Notes: generated by a model not told the origin, from the sequence alone. A DNA stretch of 55,396 nt from an uncultured Chlamydiae bacterium (GCA_902609415.1 CACLRR010000005.1:1-55396); one strand, 5' to 3'; counted from the first letter of the stretch, positions 1-8,157 are shown. Made by a program: numbers and translations.

Positions 1-27
1 AACAATGTAGAAAACAATCCTAAGACC

Positions 28-1017
28 TTAAATACATGGACTTGAGGATACATATTCTTTAGATTGTAAATCTAAAACTTCTTCAAGAATTACATACCGC
101 ACTTTTTCTTTTATTGATTTTCCAACTTGTTCCCATTCTGTTTGATCTAATCCCCAATAGAAAGCTTTAGGATCGACTTCATTAAGAATGATTTGAGGTA
201 GTACTTCGTTATCTAGAATCTTGTCTATTTTTGTTAAAAGATCTCTATGAATATACTCATAGACAGGGGATGGTAGATAAGCAAAGAATCTATTAGCATA
301 GCTATTTGTGATACAACAAGCATATTGCCATCCGCTTAATTGTGAAAAGGGAGTTCTTGTTGGAATTTCAATTACTTTATGTTTGTGAGTATAGTCAAAT
401 CCATAGTAACGCAGATCAAATGATCTAGCTTCAACTACTTTACCAGACACTAAATCAGAGTGATCTTTTGGGATATAGGCAAAGTTGAATGAGTCAGGAT
501 GCGTGGGTAATCTATAGTGGACGATTTTGGCAATATCGCTTGCTATAGTCCCCATTAAAGGGAGCCAGTTTTTAGCTTTTTTTCTTTCTTCAGATGTGGT
601 AAAAAATTTTTTTGGGAAAACTTGATAAGTTCGATCTTTAGAGTCAATAACCCAGAAATTACGCCCCCTAAGACTCAGAAAAGATTCAGCTTTTAGTGCA
701 TAAAGGGGATTTTCGCCCTTCGTACGTGCTTCATCACTATCAAAGTATATTACCTTTTCTAACCGCTGTCCATATAAACCTACAGACTGCAAAAACTGAG
801 ACATAGCAAAGTCTTCACGAACAATTCTTTCCCACATTCCCTCGAAAAGATTGTTGGAAAGAAGGAGTGCTACACTATCTGATACTTGATAAGCTGTTTT
901 AGATCCACCACCACCAAGCTTTTTTTGAAGAGTAAACTCTTTCGTTGTTTGTAAAGTATTGCCATATTCTGTATTGCTAGGTTGTTCGAGAAATAATGTT
1001 GTTCCTATAGCAGACAT
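28..1017 (-). CDS. Hypothetical protein with kinase-like glycine loop
   Basis: I do not recognise this 329-residue protein with certainty. Residues 34-50 (LGGGGSKTAYQVSDSVA) resemble the glycine-rich nucleotide loop of protein kinases, in which a G-rich turn is followed by a K-x-A-Y-x-V strand. An HRDL tetrapeptide at 257-260 recalls the catalytic loop, but the Asn that should follow is replaced by Asp and no DFG is visible, so a kinase fold is only a suggestion. No signal peptide or membrane segment is seen. The start is ATG with an AAAGGAT ribosome site, and a TGTTATAAT extended -10 lies about 45 bases upstream. It stands alone on the minus strand next to decayed pentapeptide-gene remnants. 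The gene is surely coding; the function is open. Confidence 0.75.
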   Translation of the reverse strand: MSAIGTTLFLEQPSNTEYGNTLQTTKEFTLQKKLGGGGSKTAYQVSDSVALLLSNNLFEGMWERIVREDFAMSQFLQSVGLYGQRLEKVIYFDSDEARTKGENPLYALKAESFLSLRGRNFWVIDSKDRTYQVFPKKFFTTSEERKKAKNWLPLMGTIASDIAKIVHYRLPTHPDSFNFAYIPKDHSDLVSGKVVEARSFDLRYYGFDYTHKHKVIEIPTRTPFSQLSGWQYACCITNSYANRFFAYLPSPVYEYIHRDLLTKIDKILDNEVLPQIILNEVDPKAFYWGLDQTEWEQVGKSIKEKVRYVILEEVLDLQSKEYVSSSPCI

Positions 1018-1059
1018 AAAGATCCTTTGTTTGTTTTAAACAGCATTAATTTTCGAACA

Positions 1060-1068
1060 ATTATAACA
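1060..1068 (-). promoter_or_regulatory. Extended -10 promoter element
   Basis: On the minus strand this reads TGTTATAAT, 43 bases before the ATG at 1017. It matches the TGWTAWAAT element that recurs before many genes of this window. Confidence 0.5.
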
Positions 1069-1278
1069 TAGTTAATGTTTTTATAAAACATAAAACAAAC
1101 GCATAATTAAAAAATATTTTATCTTGTATTTTTAGCATGTAAAACACTGGTGTTAAGTGCTTTGTAAATGTTATGGCTGTTTGAGATATTGCTTGTGTTT
1201 TTTAATATTGAGTAATTGTAAGCGGTTTATTATGCTAAATTTTTCGTTTCTCAATATATAAAATATTGTCATGAAAGA

Positions 1279-1289
1279 GGGGGGGGGGG
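1279..1289. repeat. Homopolymeric G tract (11 G)
   Basis: Eleven consecutive G follow ATG AAA GA at 1271-1278. In the present state the frame from that ATG closes at TAA 1298-1300. Such tracts slip during replication and are used for phase variation in chlamydial pmp genes, but none of the three frames joins a long reading frame here. Confidence 0.7.
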
Positions 1290-1369
1290 TGCTTTTTTAA
1301 TACTTATTAGTAGTTTTCTTGATTTCTGTATGTTACCTAAAGGGAAATATCCTTGATACCCCATACCCA

Positions 1370-1444
1370 GTGGATGATGATGCCTTTGACAAATTGATCG
1401 GAAAGCCAAAGTATATGCCTAAGGATAAATGCCATGATGACTAG
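1370..1444 (+). pseudogene. Decayed 3' end of a pentapeptide-repeat gene
   Basis: A 24-codon open stretch ends at TAG 1442-1444 and reads GKPKYMPKDKCHDD at its end. The two intact pentapeptide-repeat genes nearby end with GNLKCMPKDICSSSKCS and GTPKCMPNDTKCLDGKCS, so this is a vestige of a third paralogue whose repeat body is lost. The frame stays open upstream to 1301, but it has no start and no pentapeptides. Confidence 0.6.
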
Positions 1445-1516
1445 GATCAGATCAACAAGATAATTTGTTAATCTGACCCCAATCTTTATCATTAAACTAT
1501 TCTATTCCTAAAGAAT

Positions 1517-1855
1517 CTAATTAGCAATACTCAGGTCACCTGTAATTTCATAACTAGCTTCATCTGTACCAAAAGGATAATAATCGCCTAATCCTTCAGT
1601 CTTTAAGGTCTTTAGAAATGCATTCATTTGATCTTCTGTCCCTTGGAAAGTAAGGTAATAAGTACCGTCTGCTTTTTTGATATTTAGAGCATTTATACCA
1701 TTTGGATTTTGGAAAGCAATCGCCACATATGATGCGCCTGGATCACCATAGCTCTTGGTTTCACCCTGCGTAACGGTATCGTTTATTGTTGGGTCGCAAG
1801 TTCCACACTGCACAAAGACATTATAATTTTGATTGTTTTTTATTGTAAATTGCAT
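1517..1855 (-). CDS. Small hypothetical beta-rich protein
   Basis: I do not recognise this 112-residue protein. It has no signal peptide or membrane helix. The pattern of alternating hydrophobic residues, Gly and Asn suggests a beta-sandwich: FTIKNNQNYNVFVQCGTC at the start, then FQNPNGINALNI. The opening of an intrinsic strand followed by NN and a Cys pair loosely resembles the C-terminal domain of the GH7-like protein at 11062-12393 (LLVINNTGQDMKANATYC), which is weak evidence of a shared domain. It has a strong AGGAGG ribosome site and the TGTTAAAAT promoter element at 1885-1893, so it is very probably expressed. Confidence 0.65.
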   Translation of the reverse strand: MQFTIKNNQNYNVFVQCGTCDPTINDTVTQGETKSYGDPGASYVAIAFQNPNGINALNIKKADGTYYLTFQGTEDQMNAFLKTLKTEGLGDYYPFGTDEASYEITGDLSIAN

Positions 1856-1884
1856 TTTTCCTCCTTTTTTTTGTTTTTTATTTT

Positions 1885-1893
1885 ATTTTAACA
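1885..1893 (-). promoter_or_regulatory. Extended -10 promoter element
   Basis: The minus strand reads TGTTAAAAT, followed by an A-rich leader of about 30 bases and an AGGAGG ribosome site before the ATG at 1855. Confidence 0.5.
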
Positions 1894-1964
1894 TAGACCC
1901 TAAAAAGGCTAGTCTGAATGAATTGATATATAGAGTTGTGCATAGGATGGAGAGGGGTATCCCC

Positions 1965-2098
1965 TAAGTGTTCATAGCCAAATACTACATTTTAGTGAGT
2001 AGATATTGCACTTTGATGACTAATGACTTTTGACTTTCTCTTTCTTGAAATCCCCAATTTCCTCTTCTGATATAATAATAAATAAAAAGGAGTAAATG
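1965..2098 (+). repeat. Duplicated promoter block, copy 1
   Basis: This block starts with the last four codons of a lost paralogue (AAG TGT TCA TAG at 1966-1977). It continues through an AT-rich spacer, the motif GATATTGCACTTTGATGAC, a TGATATAAT extended -10 (2068-2076) and the ribosome site. It is nearly identical to 3280-3409, so each pentapeptide gene carries its own copy of the promoter plus the end of the preceding gene. Confidence 0.85.
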
Positions 2099-3292
2099 AT
2101 GAAAAAATTAAATAGTGATAATAACCAAAATTGCGAACCACCTTATCAAAATAAAGACCTTTCGCGATGTACGTTTTCTAGTCGACAGGATCCAACTGAT
2201 CTTTCGTCAAGTGATTTTAGTAAGGCTGATCTTTCTTATGCTGATTTTTCTTATGCTAATCTTTCTAACGCTGATTTTTCTTATGCTAATCTTTGGGGTG
2301 CGGTGTTTACTGGTGCAACTCTTACTAGCGCTAATTTTACTAACGCTAACATTAAAGATGTAAATCATAATCTCTCCAACACTACTCTTTATAACCTTGA
2401 TCTTAAAAATATTGATTTCTCTAATTTCAATTTCTCTGGAGCTGATCTTACAGGAGCTGATCTGACTGGGGCTAGTCTAAAATCGGCTAATCTTATTGGG
2501 GCTAATCTTACTGGAGCTATGCTTACTGATGCCAATCTTGCTAACGCTCATCTTACTGGAGCGGATCTTAATGATGCTACTCTAACACGGGCTAATATTA
2601 AAGATGTAAATCATAATCTCTCCAACACTACTCTTTATAACCTTGATCTTAAAAATATTGATTTCTCTAATTTCAATTTCTCTGGAGCTGATCTCAGGGA
2701 TACTAATCTTTATGGGGCTAATTTAAACGGGACGACGCTAGATAAAGCTGATTTCACTGGAGCTAATCTAGAAAAAGCCAATCTTGATAACGCTCAGGGG
2801 GAGGGGACTATTCTAACTTCGGCTAAGCTTATATCAGCTTCATTGAAATCGGCTTATTTGAGTCTTAGATCAGCTTCCTTGAAAGAAGAAGAAGATTGTA
2901 GTAAAGCTAAATTTAATACCCTACAAAATAGTTCTTCCACACAGCCTATAGATTTTAGTTGGGCTATTCTAAGTTCAGCTACTCTTCTTAATGCTGATCT
3001 TACTAAAGCTAATCTTATGCGTGCAAGTCTTGATAACGCTACACTTACTGATGCTAATCTTAATGAAGCTAATCTTAAACATGCTGATCTTAGTTCGGCT
3101 AATCTTTCCAGGGCTAATCTTACTGGAGTTAAACTGAATTTTGCTGATCTTGTGGGGACTAATCTTAATGAAGCTAATCTTCAGAATGCTAATTGCTGCG
3201 AAGCAATCCAGGATGATCAGACCTTTTCTGGAAGCACCGGAAATTTGAAGTGCATGCCTAAGGATATTTGCTCATCTTCTAAGTGTTCATAG
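2096..3292 (+). CDS. Pentapeptide-repeat protein A
   Basis: The protein is 398 residues. From about residue 35 to 370 it is built of A(D/N)Lxx pentapeptides, which fold as a right-handed four-sided beta-helix. Such proteins can mimic DNA (MfpA, Qnr) or act as scaffolds; nothing here fixes the role. A perfect 98-base direct repeat (2351-2448 and 2597-2694) encodes the same non-canonical segment twice, beginning IKDVNHNLSNTTLYNLDL. A Cys-containing tail (GNLKCMPKDICSSSKCS) is shared with protein B. Two ATGs stand in tandem; the second, at 2099, has the better spacing (6 bases) from GGAG. No signal peptide is seen. It lies directly upstream of protein B and is co-oriented, but each gene has its own promoter copy. 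Confidence 0.9.
   Translation: MMKKLNSDNNQNCEPPYQNKDLSRCTFSSRQDPTDLSSSDFSKADLSYADFSYANLSNADFSYANLWGAVFTGATLTSANFTNANIKDVNHNLSNTTLYNLDLKNIDFSNFNFSGADLTGADLTGASLKSANLIGANLTGAMLTDANLANAHLTGADLNDATLTRANIKDVNHNLSNTTLYNLDLKNIDFSNFNFSGADLRDTNLYGANLNGTTLDKADFTGANLEKANLDNAQGEGTILTSAKLISASLKSAYLSLRSASLKEEEDCSKAKFNTLQNSSSTQPIDFSWAILSSATLLNADLTKANLMRASLDNATLTDANLNEANLKHADLSSANLSRANLTGVKLNFADLVGTNLNEANLQNANCCEAIQDDQTFSGSTGNLKCMPKDICSSSKCS
2351..2448 (+). repeat. 98-base direct repeat, unit 1
   Basis: This unit is identical to 2597-2694 as far as I can read. The spacing of 246 bases (82 codons) keeps the frame. It marks a recent internal duplication. Confidence 0.9.
2597..2694 (+). repeat. 98-base direct repeat, unit 2
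   Basis: Second identical copy of the 2351-2448 segment, in the same frame of pentapeptide protein A. Confidence 0.9.
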
Positions 3293-3409
3293 CCAAATAC
3301 TACATTATAGTGTGTAGATATTGCACCTTGATGACTAATGACTTTCTCTTTCTTGAAATTTACAATTTCCTTTTCTGATATAATAATAAATAAAAAGAGA
3401 GAAATAATG
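3280..3409 (+). repeat. Duplicated promoter block, copy 2
   Basis: This block starts inside the last codons of protein A (AAG TGT TCA TAG at 3281-3292) and ends at the ATG of protein B. It carries the same GATATTGCACCTTGATGAC motif and TGATATAAT element (3376-3384) as copy 1. Confidence 0.85.
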
Positions 3410-5431
3410 AAAAAAGCAAACAACCGTAATTGCAATACATTTAAACAAGGAGCAAATCTTTCTGGGTGTGATCTTACTGATAAGGATCTTACATGGGCTA
3501 ATCTTACTGATGTTAATCTTAAAGGGGCTAACCTTACTAACGCTAATCTTAAAGGAGCTATTCTTATTAGTGTTAATTTGGATGGTGCTAATCTTAAAAA
3601 GGCTAATCTTTCCATGGCTAATCTTAAAAAGGCTAGTCTTGATGGTGCTAATTTAGAATCGGTTGATCTTTCTTATACTACTCTCTCTAAATTTGATTTT
3701 AGTAATGCTAAACTCAAAGGCGCTATTCTTACTGGTGTTAATCTTGATGGTGCTATTCTTAAAGGGGCTAGTCTTGATGGTGCTATTCTTAAAAAGGCTA
3801 GTCTTGATGGTGCTATTCTTAATAAGGCTAATCTTTCCAGGGCTAATCTTGCTGATGCTAGTCTTACAGATGCTGATCTTGCTGGGTGTGATCTTAGTGG
3901 GGCTTGTCTTACGGATGCTATAGTTACTAGGGCTAATTTCTGCGGTGCAAAAGGCGTGGACCACAAAGCCCTTGAGCCATCTATTGTAATGGAAAAAGTA
4001 ACTAATAAAAATTTTACTATGTTTGAACCAGGAGCAGATCTTTCTGGGTGTGATCTTAGTAATAAGGATCTTACTAAAGCTAATCTTAAAGGGGCTAACC
4101 TTACTAACGCTAATCTAGAAGGGGTTAATCTTTCAGAGGCTGATCTTACAGAAGCTAATCTTAAAGGGGCTAATCTTAAAGGGGCTAAATTTTATCAGGC
4201 TGATCTTACTAAGGCTCATCTAGAAGGGGCCAGGCTTGATAGAGCGACTCTTTATGGGACTAATCTTTCTAAGGCCAATCTTTCTGAGGCTGAACTTTAC
4301 TTTACCAGTCTTATAGAGGCTAATCTTAGTGAAGCTAGGCTTAATGGGGCAAATCTTACTGAAGCTAATCTTTTTGGAGCTGATCTCACTGACGCTAATC
4401 TTTTTGGAGCTGATCTCACTGACGCTAATCTTACTAGGGCAATTCTTACAGGGGCTGATCTTACTAAAGCTAATCTAAAAGAGACTTGTCTAAAAGAGGC
4501 TAATCTTAAAGGGGCTAGGCTTGATGGTGCTAATCTAGAATCGGTTGATCTTTCTTATACTACTCTCTCTAAATTTGATTTAAGTAATGCTAACCTTAAA
4601 GGCGCTATTCTTAGTAGTGTTAATCTTGATAGTGCTAATCTTAAAGGGGCTAGGCTTGATGGGGCTAATCTTAAAGGGGCTAGGCTTAATGGTGCTAATC
4701 TTTCTAGGGCTAATCTTTCTAGGGCTAATCTTATTAAGGCTAATCTTGTTGAAGCTACTCTAAAACAGGCTAATCTTTCTAAGGCTAACCTGAAACAGGC
4801 TAAGCTAACAAAGGTTAATCTAATAGAGGCTTCTTGTATTTGCGTTAATCTAACAGAGGCTGATCTTTCTAGGGCTAATCTTTCTAGGGCTAATCTTTGT
4901 GGAGCTAATTTTTCTAAGGCTAATCTTACTAAGGCTGAACTTCATTATGCTAGTTTTAAAAAGGCGACTCTAAAACAGGCTGTTCTTTCTCGGGCTAATC
5001 TGACTAATGCTAATCTTACAGAAGCTAATATTACTGGGGCAAATTTTATTAGGGCTAATCTTACGGATGCTAATCTTACAAGAGCTAATCTTACGGATGC
5101 TAATCTTACAGGAGCTAATTTCACTGGGGCTAAACTAATAGAGGTTGATTTTATTCGGGCTATTATTAAAAAGGCTGATCTTTCAGCTGGCACTTCTATT
5201 GATCTTTTGGATGCCAATTTTACAGGAGCTAATATTACTGGGGCTAATTTTAGTAAGGCTAATCTTTCGGATGCTGATCTTGCTGGGCTTGTTGTTACTG
5301 GGGCAAATTTCTGCGGTGCAATAGTGGATTCTAAGGCCCTTGATTCACCAAATGTCAAAGGAACGCCAAAGTGCATGCCTAACGATACCAAATGCCTTGA
5401 TGGTAAGTGTTCACAACCAAATACAACATAA
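3407..5431 (+). CDS. Pentapeptide-repeat protein B (two fused units)
   Basis: The protein is about 674 residues and almost wholly A(D/N)Lxx pentapeptides. Residues 1-194 form one complete unit (Lys-rich start, ANLSGCDLTDKDL, repeats, GANFCG tail). At Met195 (base 3989) a second unit begins again with MEKVTNKNFTMFEPG and ADLSGCDLSNKDL, and it ends with its own GANFCGA tail and a Cys-rich terminus. The gene is therefore a head-to-tail fusion of two paralogues. A further internal duplication (offset 882 bases) repeats DGANLESVDLSYTTLSKFD. An upstream in-frame start at 3338 lies inside the promoter block; I chose 3407 because it aligns with the start of protein A and has GAGAG before it. No signal peptide is seen. 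The role is unknown. Confidence 0.9.
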   Translation: MKKANNRNCNTFKQGANLSGCDLTDKDLTWANLTDVNLKGANLTNANLKGAILISVNLDGANLKKANLSMANLKKASLDGANLESVDLSYTTLSKFDFSNAKLKGAILTGVNLDGAILKGASLDGAILKKASLDGAILNKANLSRANLADASLTDADLAGCDLSGACLTDAIVTRANFCGAKGVDHKALEPSIVMEKVTNKNFTMFEPGADLSGCDLSNKDLTKANLKGANLTNANLEGVNLSEADLTEANLKGANLKGAKFYQADLTKAHLEGARLDRATLYGTNLSKANLSEAELYFTSLIEANLSEARLNGANLTEANLFGADLTDANLFGADLTDANLTRAILTGADLTKANLKETCLKEANLKGARLDGANLESVDLSYTTLSKFDLSNANLKGAILSSVNLDSANLKGARLDGANLKGARLNGANLSRANLSRANLIKANLVEATLKQANLSKANLKQAKLTKVNLIEASCICVNLTEADLSRANLSRANLCGANFSKANLTKAELHYASFKKATLKQAVLSRANLTNANLTEANITGANFIRANLTDANLTRANLTDANLTGANFTGAKLIEVDFIRAIIKKADLSAGTSIDLLDANFTGANITGANFSKANLSDADLAGLVVTGANFCGAIVDSKALDSPNVKGTPKCMPNDTKCLDGKCSQPNTT

Positions 5432-5635
5432 CATACATTATCAGACGTTGAATGTTTTGTTCTTTCGCTGCTTTTACTTTTATATCTAATACCCTATTGG
5501 TTGTGATTAGATCTAAGTGTTTTATATTCGTTCCCTACTACTATTGTTGTTCTATATTAGGAATATTAATATGATCGTTGTCTTTTCTCTTATTAATCCC
5601 TTTGCTTTATCTATAATTTTGGTTTAGGTGTTTTC

Positions 5636-5710
5636 ATGAAAATTGGTATTGTAACTCCAGTCTCTCAGGATTCTAGCTCTGGAAATTTCCAGACAGCAGA
5701 AAGTCATTAG
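5636..5710 (+). pseudogene. Truncated glycosyltransferase-like N-terminus
   Basis: The 24-codon frame starts MKIGIVTPVSQDSSSGNF, which resembles the first strand and loop of GT-B glycosyltransferases (MKI-x-IVTP with a following Gly-Asn). It stops at TAG 5708-5710, exactly inside the inverted copy of the pentapeptide promoter motif. I infer that a rearrangement cut the gene here; no downstream remainder is visible. Confidence 0.4.
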
Positions 5711-5729
5711 GCATCAAAGTGCAATATCT
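5702..5729 (-). repeat. Inverted copy of pentapeptide promoter motif
   Basis: The minus strand reads AGATATTGCACTTTGATGCC then TAATGACT. This is one base different from 2001-2028 and two from 3316-3343, in opposite orientation. Confidence 0.85.
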
Positions 5730-5916
5730 AATCAATATAAGAAGGATGCCATACATTACGTTAAGTTTAATATAAAACAGTCAACTATCATTAACTAATG
5801 CTAGGCTATATCTAAAAAAATAAAGAATATAAATCAAATCACTATACTCACTTCTTGACTGAAATCAAACATGAGTATATAATTTATCTTCTTTTAATAA
5901 TATTTAAGGATTTTTT

Positions 5917-6669
5917 ATGACCTCTGCAGTAATAGATTGTCATCATTGTCAAGGATGTGATCATACACATGACCTAGGACTTTCGATAGCAACATCTCAT
6001 AAAAGGCGTCGACGACCTTCAACTACAAGAACTTATGTGCAACACCCCTCACAAGATCCAATACCACATGATAGAGAATCTAGGAATCCATTAGATTCTG
6101 GGCTTAATAATATAGTAAATTTTTTACAGGTTTTTCCATCTAGTTATGACATTATAAGTTCTTTCACTACAAATACAGAGACTTTTGGGCCATCAGTTAA
6201 CAGGTTTCAAAATTTAAGGGATAATACTCGAACTGCCTGTGATATATTTGATTTTACACGTTCTATTGGTCAACTACATAAGATTGAATTTTCCCTTGAT
6301 ACTAGTAATTTAGTTCAAACAGCCAATATAGTTTCGTCGATTTTTGTAGCTATATCAAAACAAGGCATTTTCATCTTTAATGCTAGTTATATGAAAGTAA
6401 CTAAATATGCATCTACTGCAATACTTCAAATAAGAGCGTTTGTTGAAATTAATGATAAAAAAGATCATGGCAAATGGGAATGTGTTCATAGGGTAGGTGT
6501 TATTGCCATACAACTAATTCACATTAATAAGATCATTTTAGGTGTTATTGTTCCAGCAAATGTAGTTGCATCACTAACATTGATCTCATTTACTGCAGAA
6601 AGATTTTCTGCCAACAAACATCAATCCCATTTTTTTGATGGATCATATAGTACTTGTCCTTGTTGCTAA
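5917..6669 (+). CDS. Hypothetical protein, possible membrane protein
   Basis: I do not recognise this 250-residue protein. The N-terminus is rich in Cys and His (DCHHCQGCDHTHD at 7-19) and is followed by a KRRRR basic patch. Two hydrophobic stretches, at about 130-155 and 193-228, the second ending LGVIVPANVVASLTLISF, suggest membrane association. The C-terminus ends CPCC. A His/Cys-rich start could bind metal. The start ATG has AAGGA seven bases upstream, and a TATATAAT lies further up. Paired hydrophobic segments with a polar start are common in chlamydial host-directed proteins, but the assignment is only inference. Confidence 0.6.
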   Translation: MTSAVIDCHHCQGCDHTHDLGLSIATSHKRRRRPSTTRTYVQHPSQDPIPHDRESRNPLDSGLNNIVNFLQVFPSSYDIISSFTTNTETFGPSVNRFQNLRDNTRTACDIFDFTRSIGQLHKIEFSLDTSNLVQTANIVSSIFVAISKQGIFIFNASYMKVTKYASTAILQIRAFVEINDKKDHGKWECVHRVGVIAIQLIHINKIILGVIVPANVVASLTLISFTAERFSANKHQSHFFDGSYSTCPCC

Positions 6670-6819
6670 TACAGATCATCATGATTGAAATTTAGTAATA
6701 CAATAAGAGTTGAGTATTCGTCAATGCTTGCTTAATCTGGCACCTACACCGAGAAAGAAGAGAAGGTTCTCAGAATTCCTATTCCCAATGCAGTGAGTAT
6801 TGAGATTAACCTGCGCTAG

Positions 6820-8157
6820 CTAGGCTAAACTTCCCATTGGATCCCAGGGATCCAGCGCTTTCGGCTCAGTCTTTAATGCCTTTTGCATCTCCTTGCTTAG
6901 GTACGAGAGCGGAGCGGCAATCTCAAACATGTGCTCGTCATACCAGCTATCATTCATCGTGTAATAACCTTTCTGTCCGCCACTTGTGCCCCATGAATTC
7001 TCTACGCGCCAGCGTCGTGGTTTGCCGTCTACCACATCAACTCCGGTAAACAGCATCGCATGTGTCATCATAGTCTGATAGTGGCGTAACCTTTCGGCTT
7101 TATTCATACCATATTCAACCCCGTAGAGCTCTTTAACTTTGAAAAGCTCTGCATCCCAGAGACCTTTTACACGATGCAGCTCCTTGCCTACATCGCAGCC
7201 CATCCATACCGGTAAACCATCCTCGAGCATTTTTTGTGTGATTGCCTTCATCTCCTCAATCGGTAGGTTGAGGTAGACTGTAGAGTCCCCATCGACGACA
7301 TTCTGTAGGAAGTCTACGGTGTAAGTCTGGTAGTATTTATTACGTGGATCGTTGACAAGACATACGTAGTTTTTGTAGTCGATATCAACAAATTCTTTGG
7401 CGAACTGCTGCGGCGTCATCTTACCTTTTCGATGGAACTTATTATCTTTATCGCGCCATTGCCAGTCAAAGCTCCTGGGAGGAGTTCCAAGATGGATGCA
7501 CAATATTTTCCAAATATCCCCTATTCGAATCTCCTTTTGTTTACGAGCCTCCTCGATGCTACCTCCCCTATTAATAATTGCTCTGATTTCACATGCCGAG
7601 CTCTGTAGTATATTCTTCAGGTGGACATTCATCCAGTGAGTCGCGCTGCTGGAGTGTGACTCAGGGTAGGCAGATTTGGGAACCAGACCGTGCTTTTCGA
7701 TCAGGTTTGTTGCCATGTTCCACTGCCCACCATCTGATATAGGACTGGAAAGCAAGAAGTGGATGGTACGGTCGTCGACTGGGCGGTCTGATGTTTTGAT
7801 GATCGCCTCAAGCAGGTGATTGGCTTTCTCAAACTTATCCCAGAAGTGAACATAGGCCTGACTAAACTCGAAATTCTTTAGGTTCATCTTCTTCATCGCT
7901 CCAACCCTAAGCAGGTTCAGAGTAGCGAAAAGCCAACAACGACCACTACTCTTCTGATCCGTCACCTTCCAATCGTCCAGCTTGGTGCTAAACGACTCGT
8001 CCATCTCTTGAACGAGATCTCTATTCACCGTCAGGTCTGGCAGCGGGACGTTGGTGACGGCGTTCTGAGCGACCTTGTTTGATAATTTGGCATCGAATTC
8101 GTTTCTGAGTTTTTCTACTAGCTTCCTAGTTACTGCCTTCCCCTTTTCCTCACTCAT
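6820..8157 (-). CDS. pepC: Aminopeptidase C / bleomycin hydrolase (peptidase C1B)
   Basis: This is a papain-fold cytosolic cysteine aminopeptidase that normally forms a hexameric barrel and trims peptides. The protein is 445 residues, the usual size. The catalytic Cys is C74 in SSGRCWLFA, the His is H366 in MTHAML and the Asn is N387 in ENSWG. The C-terminus DPWDPMGSLA is the family's conserved arm that reaches into the active site. No signal peptide is present. It stands alone on the minus strand. One sampled 60-base line of it has 50 percent G+C, while its neighbours look closer to a third, so it may have been acquired by transfer. An alternative source such as a eukaryotic host cannot be judged without a tree. 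Confidence 0.95.
   Translation of the reverse strand: MSEEKGKAVTRKLVEKLRNEFDAKLSNKVAQNAVTNVPLPDLTVNRDLVQEMDESFSTKLDDWKVTDQKSSGRCWLFATLNLLRVGAMKKMNLKNFEFSQAYVHFWDKFEKANHLLEAIIKTSDRPVDDRTIHFLLSSPISDGGQWNMATNLIEKHGLVPKSAYPESHSSSATHWMNVHLKNILQSSACEIRAIINRGGSIEEARKQKEIRIGDIWKILCIHLGTPPRSFDWQWRDKDNKFHRKGKMTPQQFAKEFVDIDYKNYVCLVNDPRNKYYQTYTVDFLQNVVDGDSTVYLNLPIEEMKAITQKMLEDGLPVWMGCDVGKELHRVKGLWDAELFKVKELYGVEYGMNKAERLRHYQTMMTHAMLFTGVDVVDGKPRRWRVENSWGTSGGQKGYYTMNDSWYDEHMFEIAAPLSYLSKEMQKALKTEPKALDPWDPMGSLA

Larger units (their letters stand above)
1018..1516. other. Gene-poor stretch with G tract and gene remnant
   Basis: This gap holds the promoter of the gene to its left, an uninterrupted run of 11 G (1279-1289), and the decayed 3' end of a pentapeptide-repeat paralogue (1370-1444). 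No other gene is seen. Confidence 0.6.
5432..5916. other. Gene-poor stretch with decayed gene start
   Basis: The gap begins with an echo of the repeat block (AAGTGTTCACAACCAAATAC at the end of protein B). It then holds a truncated glycosyltransferase-like start (5636-5710) and an inverted copy of the pentapeptide promoter motif (5702-5729). No intact gene is seen. Confidence 0.6.

Noticed and set aside
28-1017. True protein kinase from the HRDL at 257-260
   Set aside because: The Asn after the catalytic Asp and any DFG are missing, and the spacing to the glycine loop is unusual; only the glycine loop is reported as a similarity.
3338-3406. Longer N-terminus of pentapeptide protein B
   Set aside because: The extra 23 codons lie in the duplicated promoter block, which is non-coding before gene A.
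3217-3966. Antisense open frames across the pentapeptide genes (for example 3217-3615 and 3673-3966 on the minus strand)
   Set aside because: They arise because the repetitive codons of A(D/N)Lxx lack stops in other frames. They have no ribosome site and low-complexity translations.
2200-5300. Possible CRISPR or satellite array
   Set aside because: The short period (15 bases) is the coding repeat of pentapeptides in an open frame; there are no unique spacers.
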